Shown here: one piece after another, positions 16,646-24,625 of the stretch | How positions within the stretch are numbered: position 1 is the stretch's first letter | How the letters are laid out: the number at the start of each line of letters is the position of its first letter | DNA from: Pseudonocardia autotrophica | GTDB taxonomy: Bacteria > Actinomycetota > Actinomycetes > Mycobacteriales > Pseudonocardiaceae | Assembly: GCF_003945385.1 (NCBI RefSeq) | Contig: NZ_AP018920.1 | Span: 4,588,001-4,652,000, forward strand | DNA length: 64,000 bases | Direction of reading: 5' to 3' | Made by a program: the position numbers and the translations under genes | Notes under the pieces: model-generated | The model's input: the letters and a program-made list of their open reading frames with translations, nothing else | Told to the model about the DNA's origin: nothing | The model's database searches: none

Positions 16646-17793
16646 CCGGCCCGCCCGGCGAGCACCCGGTCCACCAGCTCGGCGGCGTGCCCGCTGCCGG
16701 TGCCCTGGGTGCCGGCGGCCAGCGCGAGATTGCGGGCCATCGCCTCGGGATGCACCTGCAACCCGCTCAGGCAGACCCGCAGCCGGGCGGCGGCACCGGC
16801 GGTCACCCGCAGCAGCTCGGTGAGCGTCCCCCACTCGGCGTGCCAGGCACCGGCGGCCCGCTGGAACTCGTGATCGGCGTTCGCCAGCAGCGTCGCGACC
16901 AGGCCCGGTGCCCGCCGGGCCGCGCCGCGCGCGGTCACCGCGGCGGCCGGGTTGCGCTTGTGCGGCATCGACGACGAGTCGCCCGGTGCGGCCTCGGACA
17001 CCTCCCCGAGCTCGGTCCCGGACAGCGCCACGACGTCGGTCGCCGGCTTGCCGCAGGCCCCGGCGGCGACGCCCAGCGCCCCGGCGAGCTCGCCGATCCG
17101 GGTCCGTTCGGTGTGCCACGGAACGCCCTGCCCGGCGAGCCCGAGCCGGGTCGCCAGCGCGTCGGCGACGGCCGGGCCGTGCGGGTGCGAGGCGGCGAGG
17201 GTGCCGGCGGCACCGCCGAACTGCACGGGCAGCTCGGCGAGCAGCATCGACAGCCGGCCACCGGCCCGGTCCAGCCCGGCGCACCAGTTGGCGGCGACCA
17301 GGCCGAAGGTGCTCGGCAACGCCTGCTGGCCGAGCGTGCGGGCCGCACACGGGGTGTCCCGGTGCGCGGCGGCGAGCGCGGCGGCGGCGTCGGCGCAGGC
17401 GGCGAGGTCCTCGGCGATCCGGTGCCCGGCACGGCGGGTGAGCAGCATCAGCGCGGTGTCCAGCACGTCCTGGCTGGTCGCGCCGGGGTGCACCGCGCGC
17501 TCGGCGCCCGGCTGGATCCGCGCCGCGGCCGCCTTCAGGCGCTTGACCAGCGGGATCACCGGGTTGCCTCCCTCGACCGACTCGGCCGCCAGCGCGGCCG
17601 GATCGACCCCGGCGACGGCGGCGACGGCCCGCTCGACGCCGTCGGCGTCGTCCGGGTCGACGGCTCCCTGCTCGGCCGCGACGGCCGAGAGCGCCAGCTC
17701 GACCTCCAGCAGCGCCGCGATCCAGGCCGCGTCGTCGAGCAGGGTGTCGACGCGCGCGGTGCCGGACAGCGGCCCGAAGAGACTGTTCGACAT
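16642..17793 (-). CDS. pcaB: 3-carboxy-cis,cis-muconate cycloisomerase
   Basis: A 383-residue fumarase/aspartase-superfamily enzyme that lactonises carboxymuconate in the protocatechuate branch of the beta-ketoadipate pathway. The superfamily signature GDSSSMPHKRNP is intact, preceded by HPGATSQDVLDTALMLL and GGNPVIPLVKRLK, which are typical of PcaB. The ATG at 17793 is seven bases after a TACACT -10, so the mRNA is probably leaderless; upstream in-frame starts overlap the HAD promoter. The ring-cleaving dioxygenase genes pcaGH and pcaC are not in the window. Confidence 0.92.
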   Translation of the reverse strand: MSNSLFGPLSGTARVDTLLDDAAWIAALLEVELALSAVAAEQGAVDPDDADGVERAVAAVAGVDPAALAAESVEGGNPVIPLVKRLKAAAARIQPGAERAVHPGATSQDVLDTALMLLTRRAGHRIAEDLAACADAAAALAAAHRDTPCAARTLGQQALPSTFGLVAANWCAGLDRAGGRLSMLLAELPVQFGGAAGTLAASHPHGPAVADALATRLGLAGQGVPWHTERTRIGELAGALGVAAGACGKPATDVVALSGTELGEVSEAAPGDSSSMPHKRNPAAAVTARGAARRAPGLVATLLANADHEFQRAAGAWHAEWGTLTELLRVTAGAAARLRVCLSGLQVHPEAMARNLALAAGTQGTGSGHAAELVDRVLAGRAG

Positions 17794-17800
17794 GCGGACG

Positions 17801-17833
17801 AGTGTACGGACTCCGCACAGGGACAATGGGGGC
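17801..17833. promoter_or_regulatory. compact divergent promoter between pcaB and the HAD gene
   Basis: Only 40 bp separate the two start codons. On the minus strand TACACT (17801-17806) lies seven bases before the pcaB ATG. On the plus strand GACAAT (17822-17827) lies six bases before the HAD GTG. Both transcripts are therefore predicted to be leaderless, and the two polymerases would compete for overlapping DNA. Confidence 0.5.
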
Positions 17834-18481
17834 GTGCTGACCCACATCCTGCTCGATCTCGACGGCACCCTCGTCGACTCCGCCCCCGGCATCCTCGGCT
17901 CGATGCGCCGCGCCATCGACGAGGCGGGCCTGGAGGTACCCGAATCCGCACTGGGCACCCACCTGCTGGGCCCGCCGCTCTACCGCTCGCTGCCGCCGAT
18001 CCTGGGCGACGAGGGCACCGCCCGCGTGCTGCCTCTCTACCGGCGGATCTACGGCGACGAGGGCGGTTGCCTGGACTCCACGCCCTACCCCGGCATCGAG
18101 GAGCTGCTGCGCGCGCTGTCCGGGGCCGGCGTGACGATGGCGCTCGCGACCAGCAAGGCCGAGCCCTCGGCGCGCAAGATCCTGGCCCACCACGGCTGGA
18201 CCGACCTGTTCGCCGAGATCGTCGGCGACACCCGCACCGCGGACCGTCCGACCAAGGGCGCGGTCGTCGCCGAGGCGCTGCGCCGGCTCGGCGGGCCGAC
18301 CGGTGCCGACGAGCCGTTGATGGTCGGCGACCGGCTGCACGACGTCGAGGGCGCGGCCGAGCACGGCCTGCGCTGCGTCGGCGCGGGCTGGGGCTACGCC
18401 GAGCCGGGCGAACTGGAGGCCGCGGGAGCCACCACGGTGTACGCATCCGCGGACGAACTGCGCACTGCTCTCCTCGGCTGA
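17834..18481 (+). CDS. HAD-superfamily phosphatase (phosphoglycolate phosphatase-like)
   Basis: 215 residues from GTG 17834. The catalytic motif LLDLDGTLVDSAPGI is at the N-terminus, the Thr/Ser motif is in MALATSKAE, and the C-terminal acidic motif is MVGDRLHDVEGA with the preceding Lys in TKGAVV. The cap sequence resembles the Gph/PgpX type. It most likely dephosphorylates a small phosphorylated metabolite such as 2-phosphoglycolate, but specificity cannot be read from sequence. Confidence 0.85.
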   Translation: MLTHILLDLDGTLVDSAPGILGSMRRAIDEAGLEVPESALGTHLLGPPLYRSLPPILGDEGTARVLPLYRRIYGDEGGCLDSTPYPGIEELLRALSGAGVTMALATSKAEPSARKILAHHGWTDLFAEIVGDTRTADRPTKGAVVAEALRRLGGPTGADEPLMVGDRLHDVEGAAEHGLRCVGAGWGYAEPGELEAAGATTVYASADELRTALLG

Positions 18482-18526
18482 GGAACTCCTGGTCGGGCCC
18501 GGTTCGTGACCGGTAGACACACCGCC

Positions 18527-19426
18527 ATGAGCGTCGTCTCCCTGCACCGGTACCCCGTGAAATCCATGCTCGGCGAGAGCCTCGACCGGGCCGCCGTGAC
18601 CGCGCGCGGCCTGCTCGGGGACCGCGCGCTGGCCGTGTACGACGTCGAGTCCGGCACCGTCGCCAGCGCCAAGGTCCCGCGACTGTGGGCCGGGCTGCTG
18701 GACTTCTCCGCCCGGTTCGCCGCCGATCCGGAACCGGGACGGCCGCTGCCCGAGGTCGAGATCCGGTTCCCGGACGGGTCGATGCTGCGTTCCGACGACG
18801 CCGGGATCGACACCGCGCTCTCCAGCGCGCTCGGCCGGGAGGTGCGGCTGATCGCCGAGCCGCCCGAGGGCAGCCAGTTCGAGGAGGTGTGGCCGGAGAT
18901 CGAGGGCCTGCCCATCGACCAGCTGGCACCCGAGCAGCTGATCGAGGGCACCACCGCCCGGCACGAGGCGACCGGCGAGCGGGTGAGCCGGTTCGACGTC
19001 TCGATGTTCGGTGCGCCCGGCACCTTCTTCGACCTCTCGACGCTGCACGTGCTCACCGAGTCCACCCTGGACCGGCTGCGCGAGCTCGCCCCGGACGCCG
19101 GCTTCGACGCGCGCAGGTACCGGCCGAACGTCGTGCTGCGCGGGGCCGACACCGGGTTCGTCGAGAACGACTGGCCGGGCCGGGAGTCGCTGATCGGCGG
19201 GGTCCGGGTGCGGTACTCGTTCGCCACCATGCGGTGCGTGATGACCACGCTCGCCCAGGGCGACCTCGAGCGGGACGCCGACACTCTGCGCACGATCGCG
19301 AAGCACAACCGGATCGAGATCCCGCAGATCGGCGGGGTGTGGGCGTGTGCGGGGGTGTACGCCGACGTCGTGACCGACGGAGAGATCACGGTCGGCGACG
19401 AGCACTCCGATCCGGTCGCCGGCTGA
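18527..19426 (+). CDS. MOSC-domain protein (molybdenum cofactor carrier/sulfurase-like)
   Basis: 299 residues from ATG 18527, 45 bp after the HAD gene. The N-terminal MOSC_N beta-barrel (VSLHRYPVKSMLGESLD, then GLLGDRALAVYD) is followed by a MOSC domain with RYRPNVVLRG and a Cys in ATMRCVMTT, the position that binds molybdenum cofactor in mARC/YcbX-type enzymes. Such proteins reduce N-hydroxylated compounds or carry sulfur. A strong hairpin follows the gene. Confidence 0.85.
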   Translation: MSVVSLHRYPVKSMLGESLDRAAVTARGLLGDRALAVYDVESGTVASAKVPRLWAGLLDFSARFAADPEPGRPLPEVEIRFPDGSMLRSDDAGIDTALSSALGREVRLIAEPPEGSQFEEVWPEIEGLPIDQLAPEQLIEGTTARHEATGERVSRFDVSMFGAPGTFFDLSTLHVLTESTLDRLRELAPDAGFDARRYRPNVVLRGADTGFVENDWPGRESLIGGVRVRYSFATMRCVMTTLAQGDLERDADTLRTIAKHNRIEIPQIGGVWACAGVYADVVTDGEITVGDEHSDPVAG

Positions 19427-19442
19427 TCCCACCCGCACGAAC

Positions 19443-19476
19443 GGACCTCTCGCCGGTGTCGGCCCGCGAGGGGTCC
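19443..19476 (+). terminator. hairpin after the MOSC gene
   Basis: Arms GGACCTCTCGC and GCGAGGGGTCC pair over 11 positions with one G-U wobble and a 12-nt loop; pairing continues a few bases outwards with one mismatch. There is no U-tract, which is usual for actinobacterial terminators. Confidence 0.65.
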
Positions 19477-19493
19477 GCTCGCATGCCGAGCTG

Positions 19494-19510
19494 TGTTCGC
19501 AGAACGAACA
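19494..19510. promoter_or_regulatory. inverted repeat upstream of the CoA-transferase genes, likely IclR-type operator
   Basis: TGTTCG, five bases, CGAACA form a perfect 6+6 inverted repeat. A second, related CGAAC motif and a TACGT/ACGTA repeat follow within 25 bp. The cluster lies 50-70 bp before the CoA-transferase subunit A gene and is unusually AT-rich for the region. The IclR-type regulator at 15,860-16,645 is the obvious candidate to bind it; that is inference from context. Confidence 0.5.
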
Positions 19511-19562
19511 TTTGTACGTAAGACGAACGTAGCGGTAGCGTGGCTCTCGACGGAGGTGCGTG

Positions 19563-20306
19563 ATGGACAAGGTGGTGACATCCGCTGCGGAGGCGGTCGC
19601 CGACATCGGCGACGGCGCGTCGCTGGCGGTCGGCGGGTTCGGCATGTCCGGGGTTCCGACGGTGCTGATCGCAGCGCTGCTGGAGCAGGGCGCGACCGAC
19701 CTGGAGACGATCTCGAACAATCTCGGCGTCGACGGGTTCGGCCTGGGCACCCTGCTCGCGGCCGGCCGGATCCGGCGCACGATCGGCTCCTACGTCGGCA
19801 ACAACAAGGAGTTCGCCCGCCAGTACCTGGGCGGCGAACTGGAACTCGAACTCACCCCGCAGGGCACCCTGGCCGAACGGCTGCGTGCCGGCGGGGCCGG
19901 GATCCCGGCGTTCTTCACCCCTGCCGGGGTCGGCACCCTGGTCGCCGACGGCGGGCTGCCGTGGCGCTACGCATCCGACGGGTCGGTCGCGGTGATGTCA
20001 CCGGCCAAGGAGGTCCGCGAGTTCGACGGCGTCTCCTACGTCCTCGAGCGCGCGCTGACCCCGGACTTCGGCCTGGTGCACGCCTGGAAGGGCGACCGGC
20101 ACGGCAACCTGGTCTACCGGCGTTCCGCGCGGAACTTCAACCCGGACGCCGCCGCGGCCGGGCGGGTCACGATCGCCCAGGTCGAGCACCTGGTGGAGCC
20201 GGGCGAGCTCGATCCCGATCACGTGCACACCCCCGGCATCCACGTCCAGCGGGTGCTCCACGTACCCGGCGTCGAGAAGCCGGTCGAGTTCCGGACGGTG
20301 AGGTAG
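19563..20306 (+). CDS. pcaI: 3-oxoacid (beta-ketoadipate) CoA-transferase subunit A
   Basis: A 247-residue alpha subunit of a type I CoA-transferase. [40 protein letters not shown] and [11 protein letters not shown] are characteristic. I chose the ATG at 19563 because GGAGG lies six bases before it; a GTG at 19560 is too close. With pcaB and a PcaR-like regulator nearby, the substrate is most likely 3-oxoadipate (PcaIJ), though a succinyl-CoA:acetoacetate transferase (ScoAB) cannot be excluded. Confidence 0.85.
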   Translation: MDKVVTSAAEAVADIGDGASLAVGGFGMSGVPTVLIAALLEQGATDLETISNNLGVDGFGLGTLLAAGRIRRTIGSYVGNNKEFARQYLGGELELELTPQGTLAERLRAGGAGIPAFFTPAGVGTLVADGGLPWRYASDGSVAVMSPAKEVREFDGVSYVLERALTPDFGLVHAWKGDRHGNLVYRRSARNFNPDAAAAGRVTIAQVEHLVEPGELDPDHVHTPGIHVQRVLHVPGVEKPVEFRTVR

Positions 20307-20308
20307 TC

Positions 20309-20938
20309 ATGGCCTTGACACGCGACGAGATGGCCGCCCGGGTCGCCGACGAGCTGCCCGACGGCTCGTACGTCAATCTCGGCATCGGCATGCCCACCCT
20401 GGTCCCGGGGCACATCCCGGCCGACCGCACGGTGATCCTGCACTCGGAGAACGGGATCCTCGGCGTCGGCCCCTACCCGGCCGACGACGAGGTCGATCCC
20501 GACCTGATCAACGCGGGCAAGGAGACCGTCACCGTCAACGACGGCGCCGCCTACTTCGGCTCCTCGGACAGCTTCGCCCAGATCCGCGCCGGGAAGCTCG
20601 ACGTCGCCGTGCTCGGCGGCATGCAGGTCGCCGCCAACGGCGATCTCGCCAACTGGGCCGTGCCCGGGAAGATGATCAAGGGGATGGGCGGCGCGATGGA
20701 CCTCGTGCACGGCGCCCGCACCGTCATCGTGATGATGGACCACGTGTCCCGCGACGGCACGCCCAAGATCGTCGAGTCGTGCAGCCTGCCCATCACCGGG
20801 CTGGGCTGCGTCACCCGGATCGTCACCGATCTCGCCGTCATCGACGTCACCCCGGGCGGCCTCGCGCTGGTCGAGACCGCTCCCGGCGTCACCGCCGACG
20901 AGGTGCGGGAGAAGACCGGGGCACCACTGAGCGGCTGA
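20309..20938 (+). CDS. pcaJ: 3-oxoacid (beta-ketoadipate) CoA-transferase subunit B
   Basis: A 209-residue beta subunit, starting two bases after the subunit A stop codon. The catalytic Glu is in [13 protein letters not shown], with LGIGMPTLV before it and [20 protein letters not shown] after it. Together with subunit A it transfers CoA from succinyl-CoA to a 3-oxoacid. A perfect hairpin terminator follows, so the operon probably ends here. Confidence 0.88.
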   Translation: MALTRDEMAARVADELPDGSYVNLGIGMPTLVPGHIPADRTVILHSENGILGVGPYPADDEVDPDLINAGKETVTVNDGAAYFGSSDSFAQIRAGKLDVAVLGGMQVAANGDLANWAVPGKMIKGMGGAMDLVHGARTVIVMMDHVSRDGTPKIVESCSLPITGLGCVTRIVTDLAVIDVTPGGLALVETAPGVTADEVREKTGAPLSG

Positions 20939-20944
20939 CCGTAC

Positions 20945-20974
20945 TCGCGGACGGGCCGCCCGGCCCGTCCGCGA
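20945..20974. terminator. bidirectional terminator between pcaJ and the P450 gene
   Basis: A perfect 14-bp stem (TCGCGGACGGGCCG with its complement) closes on a two-base loop. It lies in the 42-bp gap between two convergent genes and can serve both. Confidence 0.8.
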
Positions 20975-20980
20975 ACGGGA

Positions 20981-22201
20981 TCAGGCGCTGCGCGGCCCCA
21001 TCGTCACCGGCATCCTCGACAGCCCCCGGACCAGCGTCGACTCCCGGTAGACCAGCTCGTCGAGGCCGACCGCGAGCGCCAGCTCCGGGCGATCGGCGAA
21101 CAGCCGTCCGATCGCGACCCGGCCCTCCAGCCGGGCCAGCTGGGCACCGAGGCAGAAGTGGATGCCGTGCCCGAAGAACACCCCGCCGGAGGCGTCCCGG
21201 GTGATGTCGAGCCGGTCCGGCTCGGGCATCCAGTCGGCGTCCCGGTTGGCGGCGGCCAGCCCGAGCATGACCATCTCGCCGGCCGGGATGGTCACGCCGG
21301 AGTAGGTGACGTCCTCCGCGGTGAACCGGATCGGGGCCTGCGAGACGGGAGAGTCGAACCGCAGGAACTCCTCGACCGCCGAGCTGATCAGCGACGGGTC
21401 CTCGGCCAGCAGCTTCCGCTGGTCGGGGTGCGTGAGCAGGGCGAGGACGCCGTTGCCGATCAGGTTGACCGTCGTCTCGTGCCCGGCGATCAGCAGCAGC
21501 ATCGCCATCGCGACGAGCTCCTCCTGGGAGAGCCGGTCGCCGTCCTCGTCGGACACCGCCAGCAGCGACGACAACAGCGCGTCGTCGGGCTCGGTGCGCT
21601 TGCGCTCCAGCAGGTCGGACAGGTAGCCGTGCAGCTTGCCCATGGCCGCGTTCTTGTCGTCGGCCGGCGAGTCGTCGACCAGCACCGACGACCACGCGGA
21701 GAAGTCGTCGCGGTCCTCGGCGGGCACCCCGAGCAGCTCGCAGATCACCTGTACCGGGATCTGGAACGCGTACTCGCGCATCAGGTCGACCGGGCCGTCG
21801 GTGGGCAGGCCGGCGAGCAGGCCGTCGGCGATCTCGGTGATCCGCGGCTCCAGCTCGTTCATCCGGCGGACGGTGAACGACCTGCCGACCAGCTTGCGCA
21901 GCCGGGTGTGATCCGGCGGATCCATCAGGATCATCATCGGCGTCGGCGTGGCCGGCATGTCCGCCCGCTGGTCCTCGGGCAGCGTGTGGCGCCAGTCCTT
22001 CGACAGGCGCGGATCGACGAACGCCTCGCGCACGTCGGCGTAGCGGGTGAGCAGCCAGACCGGCCCGTCCGGCAGCGCGAGCTTGCGTACCGGATCCTCG
22101 GCACGGAGTGCCGCGTAGGCGGGATGCGGGTTCTGCCAGAAGGTGCCCGAGAACAGGTCGTGCTGCTCGGTGCCGGTGGTGGTCAGCGCCATGGGCCCCA
22201 T
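20981..22201 (-). CDS. cytochrome P450
   Basis: About 406 residues from the ATG at 22201 (a second ATG at 22192 is equally possible). The haem-binding loop is FGHGIHFCLGAQLAR with the ligand Cys near residue 350; the I-helix proton-relay motif is LLIAGHETTVN; the ExxR motif is EEFLR. The sequence is of the soluble CYP105/107 class typical of actinobacteria. Redox partners are not adjacent; FprA at 10-11 kb could supply electrons through a ferredoxin. The promoter region holds a perfect 22-bp palindrome, suggesting repression by a dimeric regulator. Confidence 0.94.
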   Translation of the reverse strand: MGPMALTTTGTEQHDLFSGTFWQNPHPAYAALRAEDPVRKLALPDGPVWLLTRYADVREAFVDPRLSKDWRHTLPEDQRADMPATPTPMMILMDPPDHTRLRKLVGRSFTVRRMNELEPRITEIADGLLAGLPTDGPVDLMREYAFQIPVQVICELLGVPAEDRDDFSAWSSVLVDDSPADDKNAAMGKLHGYLSDLLERKRTEPDDALLSSLLAVSDEDGDRLSQEELVAMAMLLLIAGHETTVNLIGNGVLALLTHPDQRKLLAEDPSLISSAVEEFLRFDSPVSQAPIRFTAEDVTYSGVTIPAGEMVMLGLAAANRDADWMPEPDRLDITRDASGGVFFGHGIHFCLGAQLARLEGRVAIGRLFADRPELALAVGLDELVYRESTLVRGLSRMPVTMGPRSA

Positions 22202-22212
22202 CGTGCCAGCGC

Positions 22213-22234
22213 GACGTAAGCGCGCGCTTACGTC
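22213..22234. promoter_or_regulatory. perfect 22-bp palindrome upstream of the P450 gene, TetR-type operator candidate
   Basis: GACGTAAGCGC is followed directly by its exact reverse complement. The core TAAGCGC/GCGCTTA resembles TetR-family operators. It begins 12 bp upstream of the P450 ATG and overlaps the last codons of the upstream oxidoreductase gene. No TetR gene is adjacent; the one at 42.4 kb has no copy of the site near it. Confidence 0.65.
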
Positions 22235-23369
22235 ACCGGAGACGAGTGACCGAGCACACAGCGGGATCGAGCGCGACATCGGCGGGCGCCGGCCGCCCGA
22301 CGATCATCGACGCTGCCAGCGCGGCCAGCGCCGGAGCCGACTCGATACCGGATCCACCCTGGCCGGCGACGAAGTGGAACCCGGGATGATCGGGCCACTC
22401 CCCCAGCACCGGGGCCCGGTCCGGGGCGAACGTCCGCAGCCCGGCCCATGCGGTCCGCACCGAGCGCAGCCCCAGCGTCGTCACCTCGCCGATCCGGTCC
22501 AGCCCGAGCGCGACGTCCAGCTCGTCGGGCCGGGCGTCGCCGGGTGCCTGCGGGGTCCGGTCGGCCGGCGAGACCAGGACCGTGTCGGCCTCCGGCTTGA
22601 GGTACCAGCGTTCGGCGGCGTCCGCGATCAGCGGGAGCGGGCTGCCGTCCACCCGCAGTACGGACGGGTCCGGCACCGGGCAGGCCGCGATCGTCCGGCG
22701 CAGCGGGGTGAGCCCGGCCCGGGGCACCCCGGCGAGTGCGGCGACCTCGTCGGCCCAGGACCCGGCCGCGTCGACGACGGCCGCGGCGCGCACCCGGTGC
22801 CCGGCCGCCGTGCGCACCAGCCAGCCGCTGCCGTCCCGGGAGATCGCGGACACCCTGGCGCCGCGCAGCACGGTGCCGCTGCGGGCGCGCAGGCCGCGCC
22901 GGTAGCCGTCGTGCAGGGCGATCGCGTCGATGTCGGCCGAGCCGGAGGTCCAGGCGGCGGCCCGGGGCGGGCGGCGCAGCACGGGTGCGTACCGGCACGC
23001 CTGCACCGGGTCCAGTGCGACCGGCGCGTTCGGCTCACCGCGCTGCTCCGCCAGCATCGCGACGATCCCGGCGGCACCCTCGTCGTCGTCCCCGAGGTGC
23101 AGCACCGGGCGCGCGGACAGCAGCGGTGGGGTGTCCAGCTCGGTCTGCAGCGCGGCGAACCGCGGGCCGGAGGCGTCGATCAGCGCGCGGAACGGGCCGG
23201 ACCCGTGGCCGGGGATGTAGGTCGCCGCGGACCGTGCGGTGGAGTGCACCGGCATGTCCACCTCCGCCTCCAGCAACAGGACGCGGTCGTGCGCGGCCAG
23301 CTCGTAGGCCACCGAGACACCGGCGATCCCGCCGCCGATCACCACCAGGTCCGTGTCATGCGATTCCAC
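22233..23369 (-). CDS. FAD-dependent DAO-family oxidoreductase
   Basis: 378 residues. A TACCGT -10 ends seven bases before the GTG at 23369, which places the start directly before the Rossmann motif DLVVIGGGIAGVSVA. The C-terminal FAD loop reads HPGFHFVAGQGGSGIESAPA, and the middle has WTSGSADIDAIALHDGY, like D-amino-acid or glycine/sarcosine-type dehydrogenases (DadA/DauA group). It oxidises an amine or amino acid, but the substrate is not known. Its stop codon lies in the palindrome ahead of the P450 gene. Confidence 0.85.
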   Translation of the reverse strand: MESHDTDLVVIGGGIAGVSVAYELAAHDRVLLLEAEVDMPVHSTARSAATYIPGHGSGPFRALIDASGPRFAALQTELDTPPLLSARPVLHLGDDDEGAAGIVAMLAEQRGEPNAPVALDPVQACRYAPVLRRPPRAAAWTSGSADIDAIALHDGYRRGLRARSGTVLRGARVSAISRDGSGWLVRTAAGHRVRAAAVVDAAGSWADEVAALAGVPRAGLTPLRRTIAACPVPDPSVLRVDGSPLPLIADAAERWYLKPEADTVLVSPADRTPQAPGDARPDELDVALGLDRIGEVTTLGLRSVRTAWAGLRTFAPDRAPVLGEWPDHPGFHFVAGQGGSGIESAPALAALAASMIVGRPAPADVALDPAVCSVTRLR

Positions 23370-23376
23370 CGGCGCG

Positions 23377-23382
23377 ACGGTA
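23377..23382 (-). promoter_or_regulatory. -10 element TACCGT for the DAO-family gene
   Basis: On the minus strand TACCGT ends seven bases before GTG 23369. It diverges from a second identical -10 on the plus strand at 23421-23426. Confidence 0.55.
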
Positions 23383-23420
23383 GCCGCGAAAAACCGGTGG
23401 CGCCCCGGGCGGCCGCTGTC

Positions 23421-23426
23421 TACCGT
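23421..23426 (+). promoter_or_regulatory. -10 element TACCGT for a leaderless micro-ORF
   Basis: TACCGT ends seven bases before the ATG of a six-codon ORF at 23434, matching the geometry of real leaderless genes in this window. Confidence 0.5.
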
Positions 23427-23433
23427 CGTCGTC

Positions 23434-23454
23434 ATGCTGATCCGGTTCCTCTGA
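23434..23454 (+). CDS. candidate hexapeptide leader MLIRFL
   Basis: ATG, five codons and TGA directly at the predicted transcription start. Eight bases after the stop codon region begins a GC hairpin (23,461-23,478). The small basic-protein gene follows 160 bp downstream. The order promoter, micro-ORF, hairpin, gene is that of ribosome-mediated attenuation. Because six codons can occur by chance, the promoter spacing is the main support. Confidence 0.35.
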   Translation: MLIRFL

Positions 23455-23460
23455 GCGGCC

Positions 23461-23478
23461 CGCGGACGACCGTCCGCG
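23461..23478 (+). terminator. short GC hairpin after the micro-ORF
   Basis: CGCGGAC, loop GACC, GTCCGCG: seven perfect pairs with a tetraloop, starting six bases after the micro-ORF stop. It could be an attenuator; no U-tract follows. Confidence 0.45.
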
Positions 23479-23616
23479 CCCCCGCCGGCCCGTGACCTCT
23501 CGTGCACGCAGGCCCGGAACCGATGCTGCGCGTCGCACCGGCATGCCTGCTCCGACCGTCACCGGCCCCTCGGTCCGTTCCGACCCGTGCCGACACCGAT
23601 CCCGCAGGAGGCCCTT

Positions 23617-23817
23617 GTGCGCACCACCCCGCCCCGACCGTCCACCACCGACCAGGCACCGCAGCCGGCCAACCGGGCCGAGCGCCGCGCCGCGCGCCGC
23701 GGCCGGCCCACCGATGGCACCGCCACCGGTGCGGCCGCACCGCGCAGCTCCGGCCCGGCGCCGCACGTGAAGCCCGTGCACGTCCGCACGGACTTCGCCG
23801 CCCGCCGCACCGGCTGA
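23617..23817 (+). CDS. small basic protein of unknown function
   Basis: 66 residues from GTG 23617, which has a perfect AGGAGG five bases upstream. The centre is NRAERRAARRGRP, followed by a Gly/Ala/Ser-rich stretch, and the end is HVKPVHVRTDFAARRTG. It is Arg-rich, has no membrane segment and no Cys. I believe similar short proteins with an NRAERRAA core and a C-terminal FAxRR motif occur in related actinobacteria, but I cannot name a function. A 19-bp inverted repeat follows the gene. Confidence 0.6.
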   Translation: MRTTPPRPSTTDQAPQPANRAERRAARRGRPTDGTATGAAAPRSSGPAPHVKPVHVRTDFAARRTG

Positions 23818-23827
23818 GCCCGACCGT

Positions 23828-23891
23828 GGCCACGGTTCGCCGGACCGGACACACGCACAGCGTGATCCTCCGGGTTCGGCGAACCGTGGCC
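23828..23891 (+). terminator. long inverted repeat after the small basic protein gene
   Basis: GGCCACGGTTCGCCG and its perfect complement are separated by 34 nt; allowing one G-U pair the stem extends to 19 bp. It begins 10 bp after the stop codon and ends 27 bp before the next gene, so it is most likely the terminator, though the loop is long. Confidence 0.6.
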
Positions 23892-23917
23892 GCCCGTCAC
23901 GTGCGAGGGTGGACGCC

Positions 23918-24625
23918 GTGACCGTGACCGTCTGGTGGGCCGCCCCGACCGATCCCGGTGATCGGCCCGATCTCGTGACACTGCTCGACTCGCACGAGCG
24001 TGAACGGATGTCGGCGCTGCGCCGTGCCGAGGACCGGGCCCGCTACCTGGCCGCGCACGCGCTGGCCCGGCTCGTGCTGGCGACGCACCTGGACACCGAT
24101 CCGGCGTCGATCGACATGGACCGCACCTGCCGCTGCGGGAAGCCGCACGGCAAGCCCCGTCTCGCCGGGCACGGGGACGCCCCTGGTTTCTCGCTGACCC
24201 ACTCCGGCGCGCTGGTCGGGGTGGCGCTTGGCCCCGGCCCGGTGGGCGTCGACGTCGAGCAGCATCGCGAGCTGTCCGGGCTGGACGGGCTCGCCCGGCA
24301 CGCCCTCTCCCCCGCCGAACGCGAGCTCGGAGTGCCCGGCCCGGCCGGGTTCCTGGTCACCTGGACCCGCAAGGAGGCCCTGCTCAAGGCCACCGGTGAC
24401 GGACTGTCCGCTCCGATGGACGCGATCACGCTGTCCTCCCCCGGCACCCCGGCGCGGGTGCTGCACTGGCCGGAGGCCACCGGATCGTGGTGGCTCGCCG
24501 ACGTCGACACCCCGCACCCGGACCATCCCGGCGCCGTCGCCGGGGCGGGCACCGACGTGCCGCCGATCACGGTCGCGGACGGCGATGCGGTCCTGTCGGT
24601 GGTCCGGGGCACCATGGGCGGGTGA
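23918..24625 (+). CDS. 4'-phosphopantetheinyl transferase superfamily protein
   Basis: 235 residues from GTG 23918, with GAGGGTGG five bases upstream. It transfers phosphopantetheine from CoA to carrier proteins of fatty-acid, polyketide or peptide synthases. The Mg-binding motif VGVDVEQHRE and the second motif WTRKEALLKATGDGL are intact, and the CRCGKPHGKPRL and FSLTHSGALVGVAL segments fit the Sfp-type class. No synthase is nearby, so it probably serves distant clusters. Its TGA overlaps the DNA polymerase IV start. Confidence 0.9.
   Translation: MTVTVWWAAPTDPGDRPDLVTLLDSHERERMSALRRAEDRARYLAAHALARLVLATHLDTDPASIDMDRTCRCGKPHGKPRLAGHGDAPGFSLTHSGALVGVALGPGPVGVDVEQHRELSGLDGLARHALSPAERELGVPGPAGFLVTWTRKEALLKATGDGLSAPMDAITLSSPGTPARVLHWPEATGSWWLADVDTPHPDHPGAVAGAGTDVPPITVADGDAVLSVVRGTMGG

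Noticed and set aside
23434..23507. Extended N-terminus of the DAO-family oxidoreductase (start at 23507 or 23435)
   Set aside because: The added residues are not protein-like and overlap the divergent promoter; a -10 at the correct distance supports GTG 23369.
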